A stretch of 64,000 nucleotides of DNA from Lutraria lutraria (lineage: Eukaryota; Mollusca; Bivalvia; Venerida; Mactridae), in the NCBI GenBank assembly GCA_964023205.1, contig OZ026840.1, forward strand, positions 33,148,199 through 33,212,198, read 5' to 3'. Position 1 is the stretch's first letter. The number at the start of each line of letters is the position of its first letter. The translations under genes and the position numbers were made by a program. Positions 50,751 through 63,884 of this stretch are shown here, in pieces. The notes beneath the pieces are model-generated. The model was not told the origin of the DNA. It saw only the letters and a program-made list of their open reading frames with translations, and searched no databases.

Positions 50751-53700
50751 TCATCTACAGTTTGCTAACCTCATCTTCTCAACTGAAAATATACATAGAT
50801 GCAAAAATGTCAATAATGTCAGGACTATAACTTAGTCATGGGCTGCATGTATTTAACTTCAAAGAATTTGTCCACAAACTTCTGATCGTTTGATACAGAC
50901 TACGTACACATTTACATACATAGTTCACATACATGTATATTACCAAAAAACTGTTGAATCACATTTTTACATAATAAGAATATGACAAAATTTAAATTGA
51001 CTGCGGATCAAGAAAAGCATCATACCTAAATCTGGAGGAGCCAGACCTCTACCACAAGGCACTCCTGGTTTTACCCCATTCTTCATTAGGTCTTCTAAGA
51101 TCCCACCTCGGCCTCTACCAACTGAATTTTTGTATAAAATTTATTACAACATACTACTACACAATTTATTACCACACTCGCACTAAAAATGACTTATGCA
51201 GGACACAAGTCATGTCATACAGTGTTTATTTGTGAACGTGAAGTACAGTAACAATCTGCCTAAAGTTCATATGATCCATGTACAGTAATCCTCATTTAGT
51301 GACCATCTCAATTGAGTGACAATTCTACTATCACCTCATTATAACAACCAGTTTTCAATACGTCTTAGAACTACATTTCAATTTGATGACAAGAAGCAAA
51401 CAGAGATTTCCAAATGAGGAATCATTGAGCACACAATAGTAAGGAATTGCAAAAATATTAAATTAGCAAAGATTAAAAGAAAAATCTTTAAAGTAATACA
51501 TAAGACAGCAGATGGTATAAAAAATATTTATTTCTGGTTACATTCTCATTAAAAATAGGGCAGGTAGGTCTGGTCTTTTTGGCCCTTGAAAACATTGTGA
51601 TTGAGAAAGGAGGGGTACTGTTCCTTGGTCTATGGTCACGGGGGACAAGATGGGGTAGGTTTGGAACCAGAAACAAATTATGTTTTTACACCGATGTAAT
51701 ACAGAAGTTAAATGGTAAGGATGTGGTTACCTGGTGGATAGGTTTCTTCACTGTTTGTTGTAGTTGAGTTCCCTGGGGCAGCAATTTGGCGAGATGGTTG
51801 TAGTGGGGTATAACTTGGCTCAGATTGATACTGTGACTGCTGGCCGAAATTTCCATTCGTTGATGGTGTTACAGCAGCGTGAGGTTGTCCAGGACGCCGT
51901 AGAGGTGGAATATCATCATCAGGTAAGGCAGGCGATGAAGTCTGTGGCGGTCGGTTGATCAAACCTCGACCAATACCACCAGAGGGTTGTAGACTAGACA
52001 TAGTTTGAGGTTGCTTGAAAACAAAATATTGTTATGATAATAAAAATTATTATTACACAAAACTTTGTTTCTTGAACAAAATTCACTGGGTTTAACATTC
52101 TACGAACAATCATGAGAATTTGGCAACTTTCAAACTTATAGGTGGAGGAAGACACTGTGTGTGTATGCACTTACATTGAAACACTGACTTTCTGTAGGTA
52201 TAGTTGGGTAGCTTTCCTTTAGATGAAATCTGACTGGTTTGGGGTGGGATTTGAACTCAGTAAGGAGCAGGTGATTACTAGTCAAGAGATTTCAACCACT
52301 TATTCATGGCGCTCCTGTAAAATGTCTTTAATGTACATGTAGTCTTTAAGTTCTATAATATCACAAATTAAAATATCTACCTGCCACATTGGAGTACTGT
52401 TGGTCTCTGACTGATTGACAAAACTACCTCTACCTACAGCTGGTTGGTTCAGACTCATATCTGAAATATAGCATAAGTTGATTAACTTAGTAATAATTCA
52501 ATAAATATCAATTCATAGCCAATTAATGAGCTGTCAGGCAGTTAAAAAATAGTATTTCAACATAAGTTAAAGCACTTCTTTAATGAGATGGTTGTAATAT
52601 TGAGTCAGTCATTAAGTGAAGTTTAATTATGCTAAGGTATAAATGATTTCATCCACTTCAATTGCTTAACCTTTCTTCTATAAATTAATAAAGTACTGAT
52701 CCTGTTTTCTAAGGGCAATAATTTTGATCTATGTTTAGCGAAGGACAAATTTTCATTAAAACATTTTTCCTCAAATGAAAAAATAACAACTTCTACCAAT
52801 GTAATAGAAAAATAGATATTTATTTAATACAATTATTACCACTAACATGAAAACAAACATTCAAATGCAAAAAATAACATAATAAAAATATTCAGTTTTT
52901 ACCTTGTAAACTAAATATTCCTCTGCCTCCAGGCATTGATGGATAGTCATCTGCGTACGCATCTGTCATTGGCACACTTGATCTACCCATGGGCACACTA
53001 CCTCTACCCATGGGCACACTTCCTCTACCCATTGAAGCATTAACACCACCCATGGATGCATAGGCCCCGCCAGAAGAAGCACTGATCCCTCCTGTGGCTC
53101 CTCCCCAACTTGCTGCAGTCTGTGACAGAGCAGGACCAGCAGAATATGGAGGCACTGAAACAATATTTTGTCACCAATATAATTGGTTAGAAATAAGTCA
53201 TGGTACATCATACCCTAATATTGTTGGGTTTCAGTAACGCGATATACTTGTTCAAAATTCCTCATGACTCGAGAAAATACCAGCAAAATCATTATTTTTT
53301 GTTCTTCATACCTGATTTTCAATTTCAGTTTTTGTTTTGTTTATATCGGGTTTTATGCCCCTTTTCAATAGTCAGAATCTTTGACGCGGACAGTTCACCT
53401 AACCATCACTCCTGGGAAGAAACCAGTACTAAACTCCCATCCTCTATAAGCAACGGCCAACTTTCTCACATAAAGAGACATGGTCGGTAGCAGGGCTTGA
53501 ACCCACGACCCTCTATCTGTGAGAGGTTACAGTGATTTTGAAGTCAGCGACCTTAATCACTCGACCATGAAGGAGGGTCCCTTCATTTTCAGTACAAGCA
53601 TAATATAGCCCCACTGTTACATGTTTGGATTGCTTATTCATGAACAGAAAACTTTTTAAAGATGGCCACACAAGCTAACAACCAACCAGCTTAATAAAGA

Positions 53701-56700
53701 ATCAAAATACTGTCAAACCTTATTGAACAGCCACCTGTGGATAAAGGCCACCCTCATACACATACCGGGTATTTTGCCATGAAAAAGCTCTTGAGGGTTA
53801 TCATGGCTGATTAAAACGTAAGTTATATTTCTCTTCTCCCTATTATTTTCTTTGTTCACAGATTGTGCTACGGTTATAGTTTGGACTAATAGGTTTGATT
53901 ATGTTCAATTAGCCTTTTGCCATATAAATGCACTGAACACAGTAGAACATTAAGTTCTTTACAAAATAGGTACCGTATATACTCGACTATAAGACGCATT
54001 TTTGAGACTCAATTATCAAACTTGACGAGGGGGATGCGTCTTACAAGCGAGTCACACTGGAGAGATAAAATATTTTTTCCAAAATCTTATACTTTTGACA
54101 GAATATTTCATTTTATCGACCGTAGATTGCGTTTTCGGCGAGGCACCCCCACCCACTATTTGTCCAACAGTTTAGCAAAAAAAAAAAACATTACCTACCG
54201 TATAATATGTTGTCAGCATTAATAACTTTCTGTTCTTATCTTATCTAACAGGTTCCTTCACTCTTAGATGAATTATTTCATAATTAAGAACGAGTTAATC
54301 GTGTAAAATGTCGGCATCCTTTGATGTAACAAAATTTTCCTTGACACTTTTTCTTTTACGACTTATGAACAATTCACCGCCTTTGATCGATTAAATCATC
54401 CTTATTTCTAAAGTTCTATAGTAATTAGGTCACAAATTCAGCTCAACTTATGACCAAAAAAAATGTTTTATCACTTAGACCCAGAGGTTTAAAGTCCGCA
54501 CATATTTTCCCACACTCCCAGACTTGTAACTATATTGATTTTCTATTTTTAGCGGTGTTGAAATATGCTTAGGTTTAAGGTTAATGTAACTGACGTCATA
54601 AATGATGCAACCCGTCAATCAAATGATCAGTTTCTTGCTCTCTGGTGAATATTTTACTCACATAAATTGAATTTAAATGTGACACACAATTACGGATATT
54701 TTCTGTGTAAATAATTTGTTACTGGATTATTTAGTAAGGTACGAGATTAATACAGATGTTATCACTTATCAGTGACAAAGAAGTTGTATTAGTAAATCAT
54801 TAAGAGTTCTATTTGAGGTAATGCACATCTTGATGGCTTTTGTTTTCTTTGGTCGTGGTTTAGCAAGTTTGACACATTGTTTTGTTTGTGTGTGTGTTAA
54901 TTTCTTTTGTATCCAGTGAAATTAGCACCTTTTATATCTCAACTTATCAAAAGCACAGTCTGTATGACATAATCGTTGCTGATTGCAATAGGTTAAACAT
55001 TTGAATTAACATTACCTGGGGGCATTTCAGAATAACAGATTCTCTTACTGTGCATTATGGGATATATATTAATTAACAGCCTGTAGAAGTTACTCCCCTT
55101 TGTTAAATTCTACTTTCTGTTTTAAACGACGGTCGGGAGTGATGCAATTTCTGCTTTGAAATAAAGCAATAATTTGCTGTTATTGTTTGATTTTAATCAG
55201 TTTATGTCAGAAGATTAACTATCCTCGCTCGATCTCAAAATTCGACAGCGTCTTATAGAAGGGTCAATGCTAAATACCCCAGATTGCTCGTCCATTTCAT
55301 AGGTGCGTCTTATAAGCGCATGCGCCTTATAGTCGAGTATATACGGTAATGCTTACAACATCGCAACATGGCATCTGACAAAATAATGATACAAGTAAAC
55401 ATGAAAATCTTAGGTAATTAAATGAAACAGTGGCATGAATCTTATAACAAATAAATAGGTAAAAAGTTCATTTCAGTGCACAACTTACCTAAAGGTTTAG
55501 GTCTACGTAACTCAGTGTAATCATCCTGACTTGGGGGGTTGACCTAAAAGAAAGAAAGAAATATTCCAGGTTTCAAGAACAGTATTTTCAGTTGTATACC
55601 AAAATGTAGTTATCCTGGATTCTGGCTCAGAACTAATCTTGTTCTCCACATGTAACTGCCAACACCTCCATATAAAACATTTGAATCAATGGTGAACGAA
55701 GAATGGCTTTAAAGGCAATGTCTTCAAGAATCAACCAATGTACATGTACTTATATTAAAATGCTAGATAGTGTGTGAGAGTCAAACACCTGTGTTATGAG
55801 TATGACTAAAGGAACATAACTCACACGATCAATTGTATAAATTTGTGATTAATTTAACAACTCATTTAAAGTCCCATAATCATATAAATTTATCGGTCGT
55901 AATAGTTTCTGTCTGTTTGTTCTACAACAGAGGAACCCGATGTGTTTTCCTCCCATGCATACTTTATAGCAAGAAAAAATGTTTCCCAAACCACTATCAT
56001 ATTTTTTTCAATATCATTGAACTAGAGCTTTGTCACAAAGGTGGGGGTATAAATATACAGTTACCTAACCAACATTAAACAATTACTTCACCAAAGTTTA
56101 ACATAAAGAGCAACTTAAACTCAACTCAGTGGTTAAATTAGATCAATGTTTACAAAATAGGAGGCAGGGTTAGGGAATGGAAACTTATGACAACCACTTT
56201 GTAGAACAGTATTAATTTCGTTAAACCGGTACCTCAAGAAAACAAGAGGGCCAAGATGGCCCTATATCGCTCACATGACAATCACTGTTCACTCATTGAA
56301 ACATTGTTTTGAACTGGTGACCTAGTTTTTGACCCCAGACGACCTATGTTCGAATTTGTCTTACATATCATTAAGACAAACAGTCTGACTAGGTTTGGTG
56401 AAGATACGATCAAAATTTGACATCTACAGTGTTGATAACGTTTTCCTAAGATTTGACCTTGTGACCTGGTTTTTGACCCTAGGTGACCCATATTTGAACT
56501 TGTCTTTAATATCATTAAGACAAACAATCTGACAAGGTTTGGCCAAGATCCAATCAAAACCATGACATTTAGAGCTTTTACAAGATTTTTACCTAAGATT
56601 TGACCTTGTGACCCAGTTTTTGAACCCAGCTGACCCATGTTCATCCTTGACCCACATATCATTGAGGCAAACATTTTGACAAGGTTTGGTGAAGATCCAA

Positions 56701-59700
56701 TTAAAACTGTGACATCTACAGTGTTAACAAAAGTTTTCCTAAGATTTGACCTGGTGACCTAGTTATTGACCCCAGATGACCCATATTTATACTTGACCGT
56801 TATATCATTAAAACAAACGATTTGACAAAGTTTGGTGAAGATCCAATACAACTGTGAAATCTACAGTGTTAACATGTTTTTTCATAAGATTTGACCTAGC
56901 GACCTAGTTTTTGACCCAAGATGACCCATGTTCGAACTCGTCCAAGATATTATGAAGACAAACATTCTGACAAGGTTTCATGATCATCCAATCAAAACAG
57001 TGACTTCTAGAGTGTTCACAAGGTTTTCCAGCAATTTGCCCTAGTGACCTAATTTTACTACGGAAATTACCCATTTTCAAACTTGACCTACATATTATTA
57101 AAATAAACATTCTGACAAAGTTTCATGAAGATAAATTCAAAACAGTGATTTCTAAAGTGTTCACAAGGTTTTCCCTTATTTGGCCCTGGTGACCTAGTTT
57201 TTGACCCCAAATGGCCCAATATCGAACTCGTCCGAGATTTTGTTGATATTAACGTTCTGACCCAGTTTTGCTAAAATTGAGCCAAAAATGTGGCCCCTAG
57301 TTAGGTCACAACATAAAGTTTGACGACGCACGACGCCGGACGCCGGACGGAGAGTGATCCTAATAGCTCACTTTGTCACTTTGTGACATGTGAGCTAATA
57401 AAGTACAGCTGTATAAAACTAGTCAGATTTGAGTTGTGAGGCTATTTTCTTAGACTTAAATACTAAGACTTTTTTAGTACCTTCTGCGTTTTTGGTTTTT
57501 GGAAGTAATCACTTTTCTGTGGTAGACGAGATTCCTGATTCCGACATACAGGCATACTGGATGGAGACAGCACTGTGACTGATCCAGTATCTTCTGAAGG
57601 AGGTAAATGATTTGGTGTTAATTCCACATCAAAAAACCCATGAACAGTGTCTGAGATTGCATATCTGAAACATTAAACAACTGGACTTGACGTACATGAC
57701 AAATATCATTGAAAAGGAATGCTGGTTTCATAACCTTTCGGACTAAACTTAGTCCCATGACTGGAAAAAAATTTCAACAAAATATGAATAAGTAGGTCCA
57801 GTTTTACACAGCAAAATATAACTAGAAATGTGCCCGTAGGACACGGATGCCGCCGCTAAATCACACTGGACACAGAAATGAGTGTTGTGTGGCAGACATT
57901 ATGTGAATACTACGTGGAACCACTTGCTGTGGAATGCAGCCCAAAGTAGGTGGTAATTAAACTCCACTATTTCAATATAAGCAACGCACAAAAAATTAAA
58001 ATGTCCACTGTGACCTCGACCTTTGCGCATGACATGTTGTCTTGATATGATAAACATTTGTGCCAATTTATTTCAAATCCAATCATGCATGACAAAGTTA
58101 TGAGCCGGACATGATCATATACTTTCATTATATCCATATAATAAGCACAAACTTTAAGTGTCTGCTGTGACCTTGACCTCTGAACAAGCAACACAGTTTT
58201 TGCGCACGACACGTAGACTTGATATGATGAACATTTGTACAAACTTATTTCAAAATCCAATCATGCATGACAATGTTATGAGCCGGGCACGAAAATGCCC
58301 ATACATATACACACAACCCCCAACCCCCCCACACACACACTATATATGCCATCCGCCATTTTGTGGCATAAATGAGCATATTCTAATAGTAAATTAATAA
58401 TGAGAGAATTCTGTATACATGACAATATCTGCAAGTTAATAATTAGACCTAATAATATAGCAGTCGACAGAAATGTAAAATGTTTTCACCACTAAGGCTG
58501 GAGAAGTTGCCGGATGTTAAACCCCATTAAAAATTAAGGTTGGTGTTATAATGATGTGTTAAGAAGTGTCCAAGAGTGTGGTCACCGTGTTTTTGTTCTC
58601 ACACATAGATCTGAGGTAGAGTGATATTCCGCCTAAGCAATCAGCAGAATGGTGCAGTGCAGATAAGACTTTATTGACCAGATATATCACTGTGGTAAAG
58701 CTTTGCTATCCAATAAAAGAGTACATGTATCAATTAAATCCATATAAACTCATACATACGCATATCTGTTTATAACACCTAAAGCACAATCCTTCACTTC
58801 CAATTCCTCATGATATGGGCACCTGTCAAACAAACAAACAAATACACTTACAAAATGTACATTAATAGATGAATTTTTCATTTTTCTTATTTCACCAAAG
58901 GATAGTTCAATCACAAAACATTTGTCTGAGCACTTTTATTCATTCACGGGTGAAAAAATTAAAAATATCAATTGTTACATGTTTCATTTCATTTTCAAAT
59001 TAAGCACAGTAGAACGAGGATCAAGTGAAAGTCTGACATGAATAATTACTTAATTAATTACACCCATTTTTCACTGCATCTAGACCCCTATCAATCATTC
59101 AATGAAATAAAGACGAGTTTGTCATGGCGGAAATTTCACTGTATAATGGATTCTTCACCATAATTGAGTTCACACATAGATGTGTTTTACTGTACAGTGT
59201 ACACAGTAACTGGACCACATGCAACCTTCAACACTGACCAAATATTTTATATGCTAACAAGTAAATGCAAAAATGCTACAAAACAGATTTTCAAGATTAC
59301 CAAATGTGGCAGCAATAGGTCAATCTAAACTTAATTAATGAAAAAAAAACAATGATAGAGGACAAAATGGTCTTATAAGCAATCATTACAGTGCTGAACC
59401 AAAGATTCAAACAAACAATCCAGAGCAGGCTTAAATACATTAGTAGCCATTAACAAGACTGAACTTAATTTAAACTGACTGCACCTTGTTTTCTGAATCA
59501 CAAATGCACAAAACTGAGCATAATTAGCAACACACTCTGCCTTTTAAGCTAAGATAAGACATGCAGGTTTAATTACATTTGTAGCCATAAACAAAACACT
59601 TTACCTTGTTTTTGGATGATAATCCCAATCAGAAGATGTGAGTCTGTCGATACATGATGTTTTGGAAACCTGTTTTCCTATATGAGCCATTATTTCCTGG

Positions 59701-62700
59701 AACAAACTCTCTATTTCATACACTTTCTGGAAGTAATTGTGTTCTCCCATACACGCTCTGCCGTAAATCCATTGTAAGCAGTACTCAACAGCCTCGTAAT
59801 TATTCGAGGCTCCCTATACAAAGAATAATAGAATGATTATTTATTTATCTGTTGTTTAAAGGCCATTTGACAGCCATGGTCATTTCAGAGCCATCCCAGA
59901 GAGGGGGAAGATAAGATACAGGAACACTGAGCATGTATATACCTACATTTTTTTAAATACTGTACAACCTCTTTAGAGCAACACCCTGTGGGAGCTGCAA
60001 ATATTGACCATTGTTCAGAGATTGTTGCTCTACAGAGGTTAGATTTATAGTAAATATCAACTTTTGAAGGTGTTATTATAGAGGTTGCTGCTCTACAGAT
60101 GGCCGCTCAGGAGAGGTTTTACTGTAGTTTTTTATCCCATTTTTTTAATTGTGCCCATTGTAAAAGCACCGATACACACCTTGCCCTTTCTCCTGTGATT
60201 TTCCAGACACAGTACCGGTACTTGGCTCCGTAGTTGGAATCAAGGATGACTAGGGCCGTGAATCATGCAAGGCTTACTTATTTGGCTGATAACATGAAGC
60301 AATTTAGAAGGCCATCCTCTGAACAGGGCACAACAAAAAAGTGTCTCGCTGTCATAAATAGTCTCATTTAGTTTGACTATAAATTAATCAGACAGAATCA
60401 TCCTGACTTTCTTCTATAAGAACATTTACAAAAGTGACTCAACAAACAAGTAGTGTAACCTCTCCAAGGCAACACCCTTTGGGAGAAGCAAAATTATGTT
60501 GTTGAAAGGTTGTTGCTCTAGAGATGTCAAATTAATACTTAAATCTTGCAGTGGGAAATCATGCTGTTGTTGCGGGGAGGTTGTTGCTCAAGAGAGGGTC
60601 ACTCTGGAGAGGTTGTACTGTAAAAAACGTTTTTCTCATTATTTACAGGAACTTACAAGGCAATACAAGGGCGGGTATTCTGGTTTTTCTCCATTTGGGT
60701 TAACAAAATTTTTCAACTGTATCCATAAGCCCATGTAATTTGAGTCGGCAAGATTGAAACCTTCAACTGGAATTTTGTGTGTGTCTTCACCTAAATAAAC
60801 AAAAACTAAATTTTACTATAATTCACGACACAATGTGTAACTACTTTTAAGTTCCACTTAACTTCTAATCAGCTTGTGAAGTTGAAGATGCTATTCCTTG
60901 TTTCAAATCAAATAGCACATGCTAAACACACAAGTATTAAACTGAAAATCTGCTGTTTGTGGTAATATACTTAATATGATGATATTGCAGCATGCAATCA
61001 AACCTGATTTAGAAGTCACCTGTTTATAATGAACACCATGTGAATAACAACAATGAATTAACCTCTGAATAGTGGCCCCAGTAAATAATGGCCATTCTTC
61101 AATCACTATTTACTGGTAAATTGATAAAACAAAACTAAAGCTGTCACAGAGATGATTAATATCCCCACTGCCGCTTTGACACTAAGAATGTGATAGTACA
61201 CTATATGGCTATGTTCAAGGGGACATAACTCTGCCATGAGTGAATCACTGGGCAAGAAAAGTGTGTATTGTACATCTACATGTCATAATGATGATATATT
61301 TTAAGTTTCAATTGAATCCCTTGAAAAATGTGGAAGTAGTTTGCTCCACTAACTGAGACTGCCATTGTACACAATATGGCTAAGTTCAAGGGCACATAAC
61401 TCTGAATTGAGTGGATAGCTGGGAATGAAAATTGTGTCTTGCACATCTTCACTTCATGGTGATAACATGTTTCACATTTCATTGCAATTGCTTAAAGAAT
61501 GTGGAAGTAATTCGCTCCTTGAACTTGTAATATTTTATGCGGACTGACGGACGGACCAACCAACGAAATGAACGACCAAAAGAGAGACTCCAATACACCC
61601 CCTCTCAAACTTCGATTGCAGGGTTAAAATAACCTCAGTACTAAGGTCAACAGTGCATAACAATCACTTGTTTTCTTTCTGATTCATTGCCTTTGTTCAT
61701 TCAAAGGTTTTGAGCATAATTTTTTACTTACTATTTTGCACACATGTAAATCTGTATCCGGTAGGAATTTGTCCTGAAATATAACAATACTATTCAACAA
61801 CAGTTTTTGTGAAATAGTATCAAAACATCATTTTCTGTAATCTGTCTTATAGCTCAAATAGAAATGTTTAAAGTGATCGTTAAATGATGTGGTCTTTATA
61901 AAGAGACGGAGACTAGGAGAGATTTACTGTATTTGTTTTTAAAATGAACAAACTATGCAATTTTATCAAGAGGCAGTATAATTGAAGTGATCTTGATAAA
62001 TGGCATCCAACATAACTTTTATTTCCATCAAATGGCCATATTGTTTGTTTATTCAAGTTTAACGCCATTTAAAAAAAAATCAGTTATATATGGCTGCTGA
62101 TTCACCTAACAAGTTTTCCTGGATGGTATACAATCCAGTACTAACTGACCCTTCCACAAGCATCTAGCAACTTCTCCACATGCAGAGGAAAATCAACATT
62201 TATGCTGGGACTAGAAATCGAACCTGGATCGCCAAATGCAAAAGTAACTAGTACCAAGTTGCCAACAATAGCATTAGTATGAAAGACAGAATACCTGGTT
62301 CAATGAATCTGTGCATTTGTTTAATGATTCCTTTTTTTATGCTGTATTCAATGACTGCTATCTCAGCAGGTAAATATTCATTATCGTCAGTTTTACACAA
62401 ATACTGGAAATTGACGAAGTAGAAGGTTTCGTTCTTCAAGTCTAGAAATAAAAAGTAACATTTCATGAAAGAGTCATAGATAAATAGATATACGCAATAT
62501 TTCAACCATACAATGAATTTACAAGATGTAGGTACCTTGATTTTTTAATCATGAGTATTCAGTCTTCAAATTAGTCTGTTGCCCGGCTGCCTGAATGGAT
62601 TTTTTCCTTCAAGTCCTTATTTGGACAACCTATTTTTTGAGAGTTTTCTTCATAAAGTATATTGGCGGGCAACCTGCCACAAAAAACTAATTCAAAGACT

Positions 62701-63334
62701 TGAGTATTTATATAAATACCAGTAATGATTGATAATTTATAAATCATTCATTTTCCTCGAGATTTCTGTGTGCATTTGAGATATATTTGTTATTGAAGAA
62801 TTTATGAACCTAGGGTTAAATTGAGCTATTGAACTACAGCAAGTGGTGAGGTTTCAAAGAAATATACAAAACTGATTATCAAGCACTCAAATTAAACTAA
62901 AGCTTTGTCACAGAGGTGACAAATACCCCAGCTGCCGCTTTGACACTAAGAATGCAATAGTACACTATATGGCTAAGTTCAAGGGCACATAACTCTGGTA
63001 TGAGTGAAATGCTGGGCATGATTGTGTCTTGCACATCTACACTTCATGGTGATAACATTTCAAGTTTTACTGCAATCACCTAAAGAATGTGGAAAACTTG
63101 TGATATTGTACGCGGACGGACCGACAAACCGACAGAGTAACTCCAATATACCCCTCTCAAACTTCGATTGCAGAGATATAATGAATGGGATTAAGTAAAT
63201 TAAAGCAATTAAGTAAAGCAAACGAATAGTCAAATAATAAACAGTTTACCTTTTCCAGGAGGCCAGTTTTTTATGATGTCCTTTTTTTCATTCATACGTC
63301 TCCTCTCATACTCTGTGTACTTGTCTTTTCTCGT
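50751..63334 (-). CDS. MAEL: Maelstrom (MAEL), 5'-partial
   Basis: A germline piRNA-pathway protein (nuage and nucleus) with an HMG box and an RNase H-fold MAEL domain. Minus-strand exons in phase: 63334-63250, 62441-62295, 61773-61732, 60790-60657, 59813-59605, 58822-58760, 57664-57481, 55543-55489, 53154-52903, 52460-52381, 52013-51731, 51121-51026 and 50782-50751, giving 553 residues. The first is the end of the HMG box (KDKYTEYERRRMNEKK); its start lies beyond the window. The MAEL domain shows FYFVNFQYLC, PAEIAVIEYSI, MHRFIEPGQIPTGYRF, HKIPVEGFN, PPLYC, WDYHPKTR and CPYHEELEVKDCALG. The Glu, His, His and Cys of the family's zinc motif are all kept (PAEIAV, QMHRF, PYHEE, VKDC). The tail is long, Pro/Ser/Gly-rich and spread over six exons with repeated GRG motifs. 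The last, short exon (ending MRLANCR) fits phase but is the least certain. Confidence 0.93.
53350..53580 (-). mobile_element. tRNA-headed SINE
   Basis: Minus-strand copy of the family at 46938-47160: head with TGGTCGAGTGATTAAGGTCG, body TATAGAGGATGGGAGTTTAG, and tail ATTGAAAAGGGGCATAAAAC. It lies in a MAEL intron. Confidence 0.65.
53971..55348. mobile_element. 1.38-kb TIR element, perfect 23-bp termini
   Basis: The ends 53971-53993 (TACCGTATATACTCGACTAT...) and 55326-55348 (...ATAGTCGAGTATATACGGTA) are perfect inverted copies. Similarity continues inward (AAGACGCA and TGCGCCTT). Subterminal GCGTCTTA.AAGCG motifs recur near 54028 and 55305. There is no transposase ORF. It lies in the MAEL intron between exons 55543-55489 and 53154-52903. 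Confidence 0.85.
56239..57401 (-). mobile_element. Dispersed repeat with 7 x ~145-bp array
   Basis: It begins AAACAAGAGGGCCAAGATGG, the inverse of the end of 14017-14841, and ends near ACATGTGAGCTAATA after a GACGCCGGACGCCGGACG block. Between them the phrase 'GACCTTGTGACCTAGTTTTTGACCC' (with variants) recurs near 56310, 56455, 56600, 56748, 56892, 57037 and 57182. Minus-strand ORFs here (repeating SKTRSQGQILGK) derive from the array. Confidence 0.75.
57833..58372. mobile_element. Dispersed repeat 'AATGTGCCCGTAGGACACGG'
   Basis: It starts AGAAATGTGCCCGTAGGACA and ends CGCCATTTTGTGGCATAA. A block of about 130 bp (TGTGACCTCGACCTTTGCGC ... TGACAAAGTTATGAGCCGG) is repeated at about 58010-58110 and 58165-58285. 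Non-coding, in a MAEL intron. Confidence 0.6.
59958..60126. mobile_element. MITE, 'ACAACCTCTCCAGA' family, copy 2
   Basis: Ends TACTGTACAACCTCTTTAGA and GAGAGGTTTTACTGTA. Interior blocks GTTGCTCTACAGAGGTT are shared with the copies at 60452-60622 and 12322-12509. Confidence 0.65.
60452..60622. mobile_element. MITE, 'ACAACCTCTCCAGA' family, copy 3
   Basis: Ends AGTGTAACCTCTCCAAGGCA and GGAGAGGTTGTACTGTA. It lies 35 bp outside the splice donor side of MAEL exon 60790-60657. Confidence 0.65.
61133..61627. mobile_element. Dispersed repeat 'AAAGCTGTCACAGAG...TCGATTGCAGGG', long copy
   Basis: It starts AACTAAAGCTGTCACAGAGA and ends CCTCTCAAACTTCGATTGCA. The block 'ACACTATATGGCTAAGTTCAAGGG' occurs twice inside. 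A shorter copy lies at 62896-63178 and a third runs off the window end (about 63885-64000). Non-coding. Confidence 0.65.
62046..62270 (-). mobile_element. SINE-like element
   Basis: Read on the minus strand it has a tRNA-like B box (GGTTCGATTTCTAGTCCCAG). The tail is AAATGGCGTTAAACTTGAAT followed by AACAAAC. It lies in a MAEL intron close to exon 62441-62295. Confidence 0.5.
62896..63178. mobile_element. Dispersed repeat, short copy of 61133-61627
   Basis: Starts AACTAAAGCTTTGTCACAGA and ends CCCTCTCAAACTTCGATTGC. It has one 'ACTATATGGCTAAGTTCAAG' block where the long copy has two. Confidence 0.65.
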
Positions 63335-63884
63335 CTGTTGAAATTAAACACAAGTCTTTGAATGAATTTAAAAAGAAACAGGGCTTAAATTAGAATTAAG
63401 TTTGTTTGCCCTTTACTGACTGACCAGAAAAAATCATGCCGACTCAAAAATATTTATTGCAAAATCTGGGAGAACTTTTTTTTATACTTGGGAAAATATA
63501 CATGTACTCGGTGCTTTCGATAAACATTTAAAGTAATGAAGGAAAACAATCATGTGTGTTACAGCACTGTGTACATGTTTATGGCTTATTAAAGCACACA
63601 ATAAATTGTTGTATGGTAGCAGAATACATAAAATGACTATAGAATGCTTCTAGATAGAAGTGTAATTTCATGCTAGTAAAGCCTAAAGGTCAAATTCGGA
63701 AATAAAATAAAATATTTTTCGTACCTACCGACCCACTTCTAAAATTCAGGGTCGGTAAAGGGCAAACAAACATATTTTTAATTTAGGCCCAGATTGTTAC
63801 AATATATGTTAAAAATGTAATTTTCAATCATAAACATATTCATTTTTTGATGTCATTCTTTTGATTTCAAGTTTACAACTTGTA

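Noticed and set aside
56282..56674. 130-residue minus-strand ORF with SKTRSQGQILGK repeats
   Set aside because: It translates a degenerate ~145-bp array inside a dispersed element and lies in a MAEL intron.
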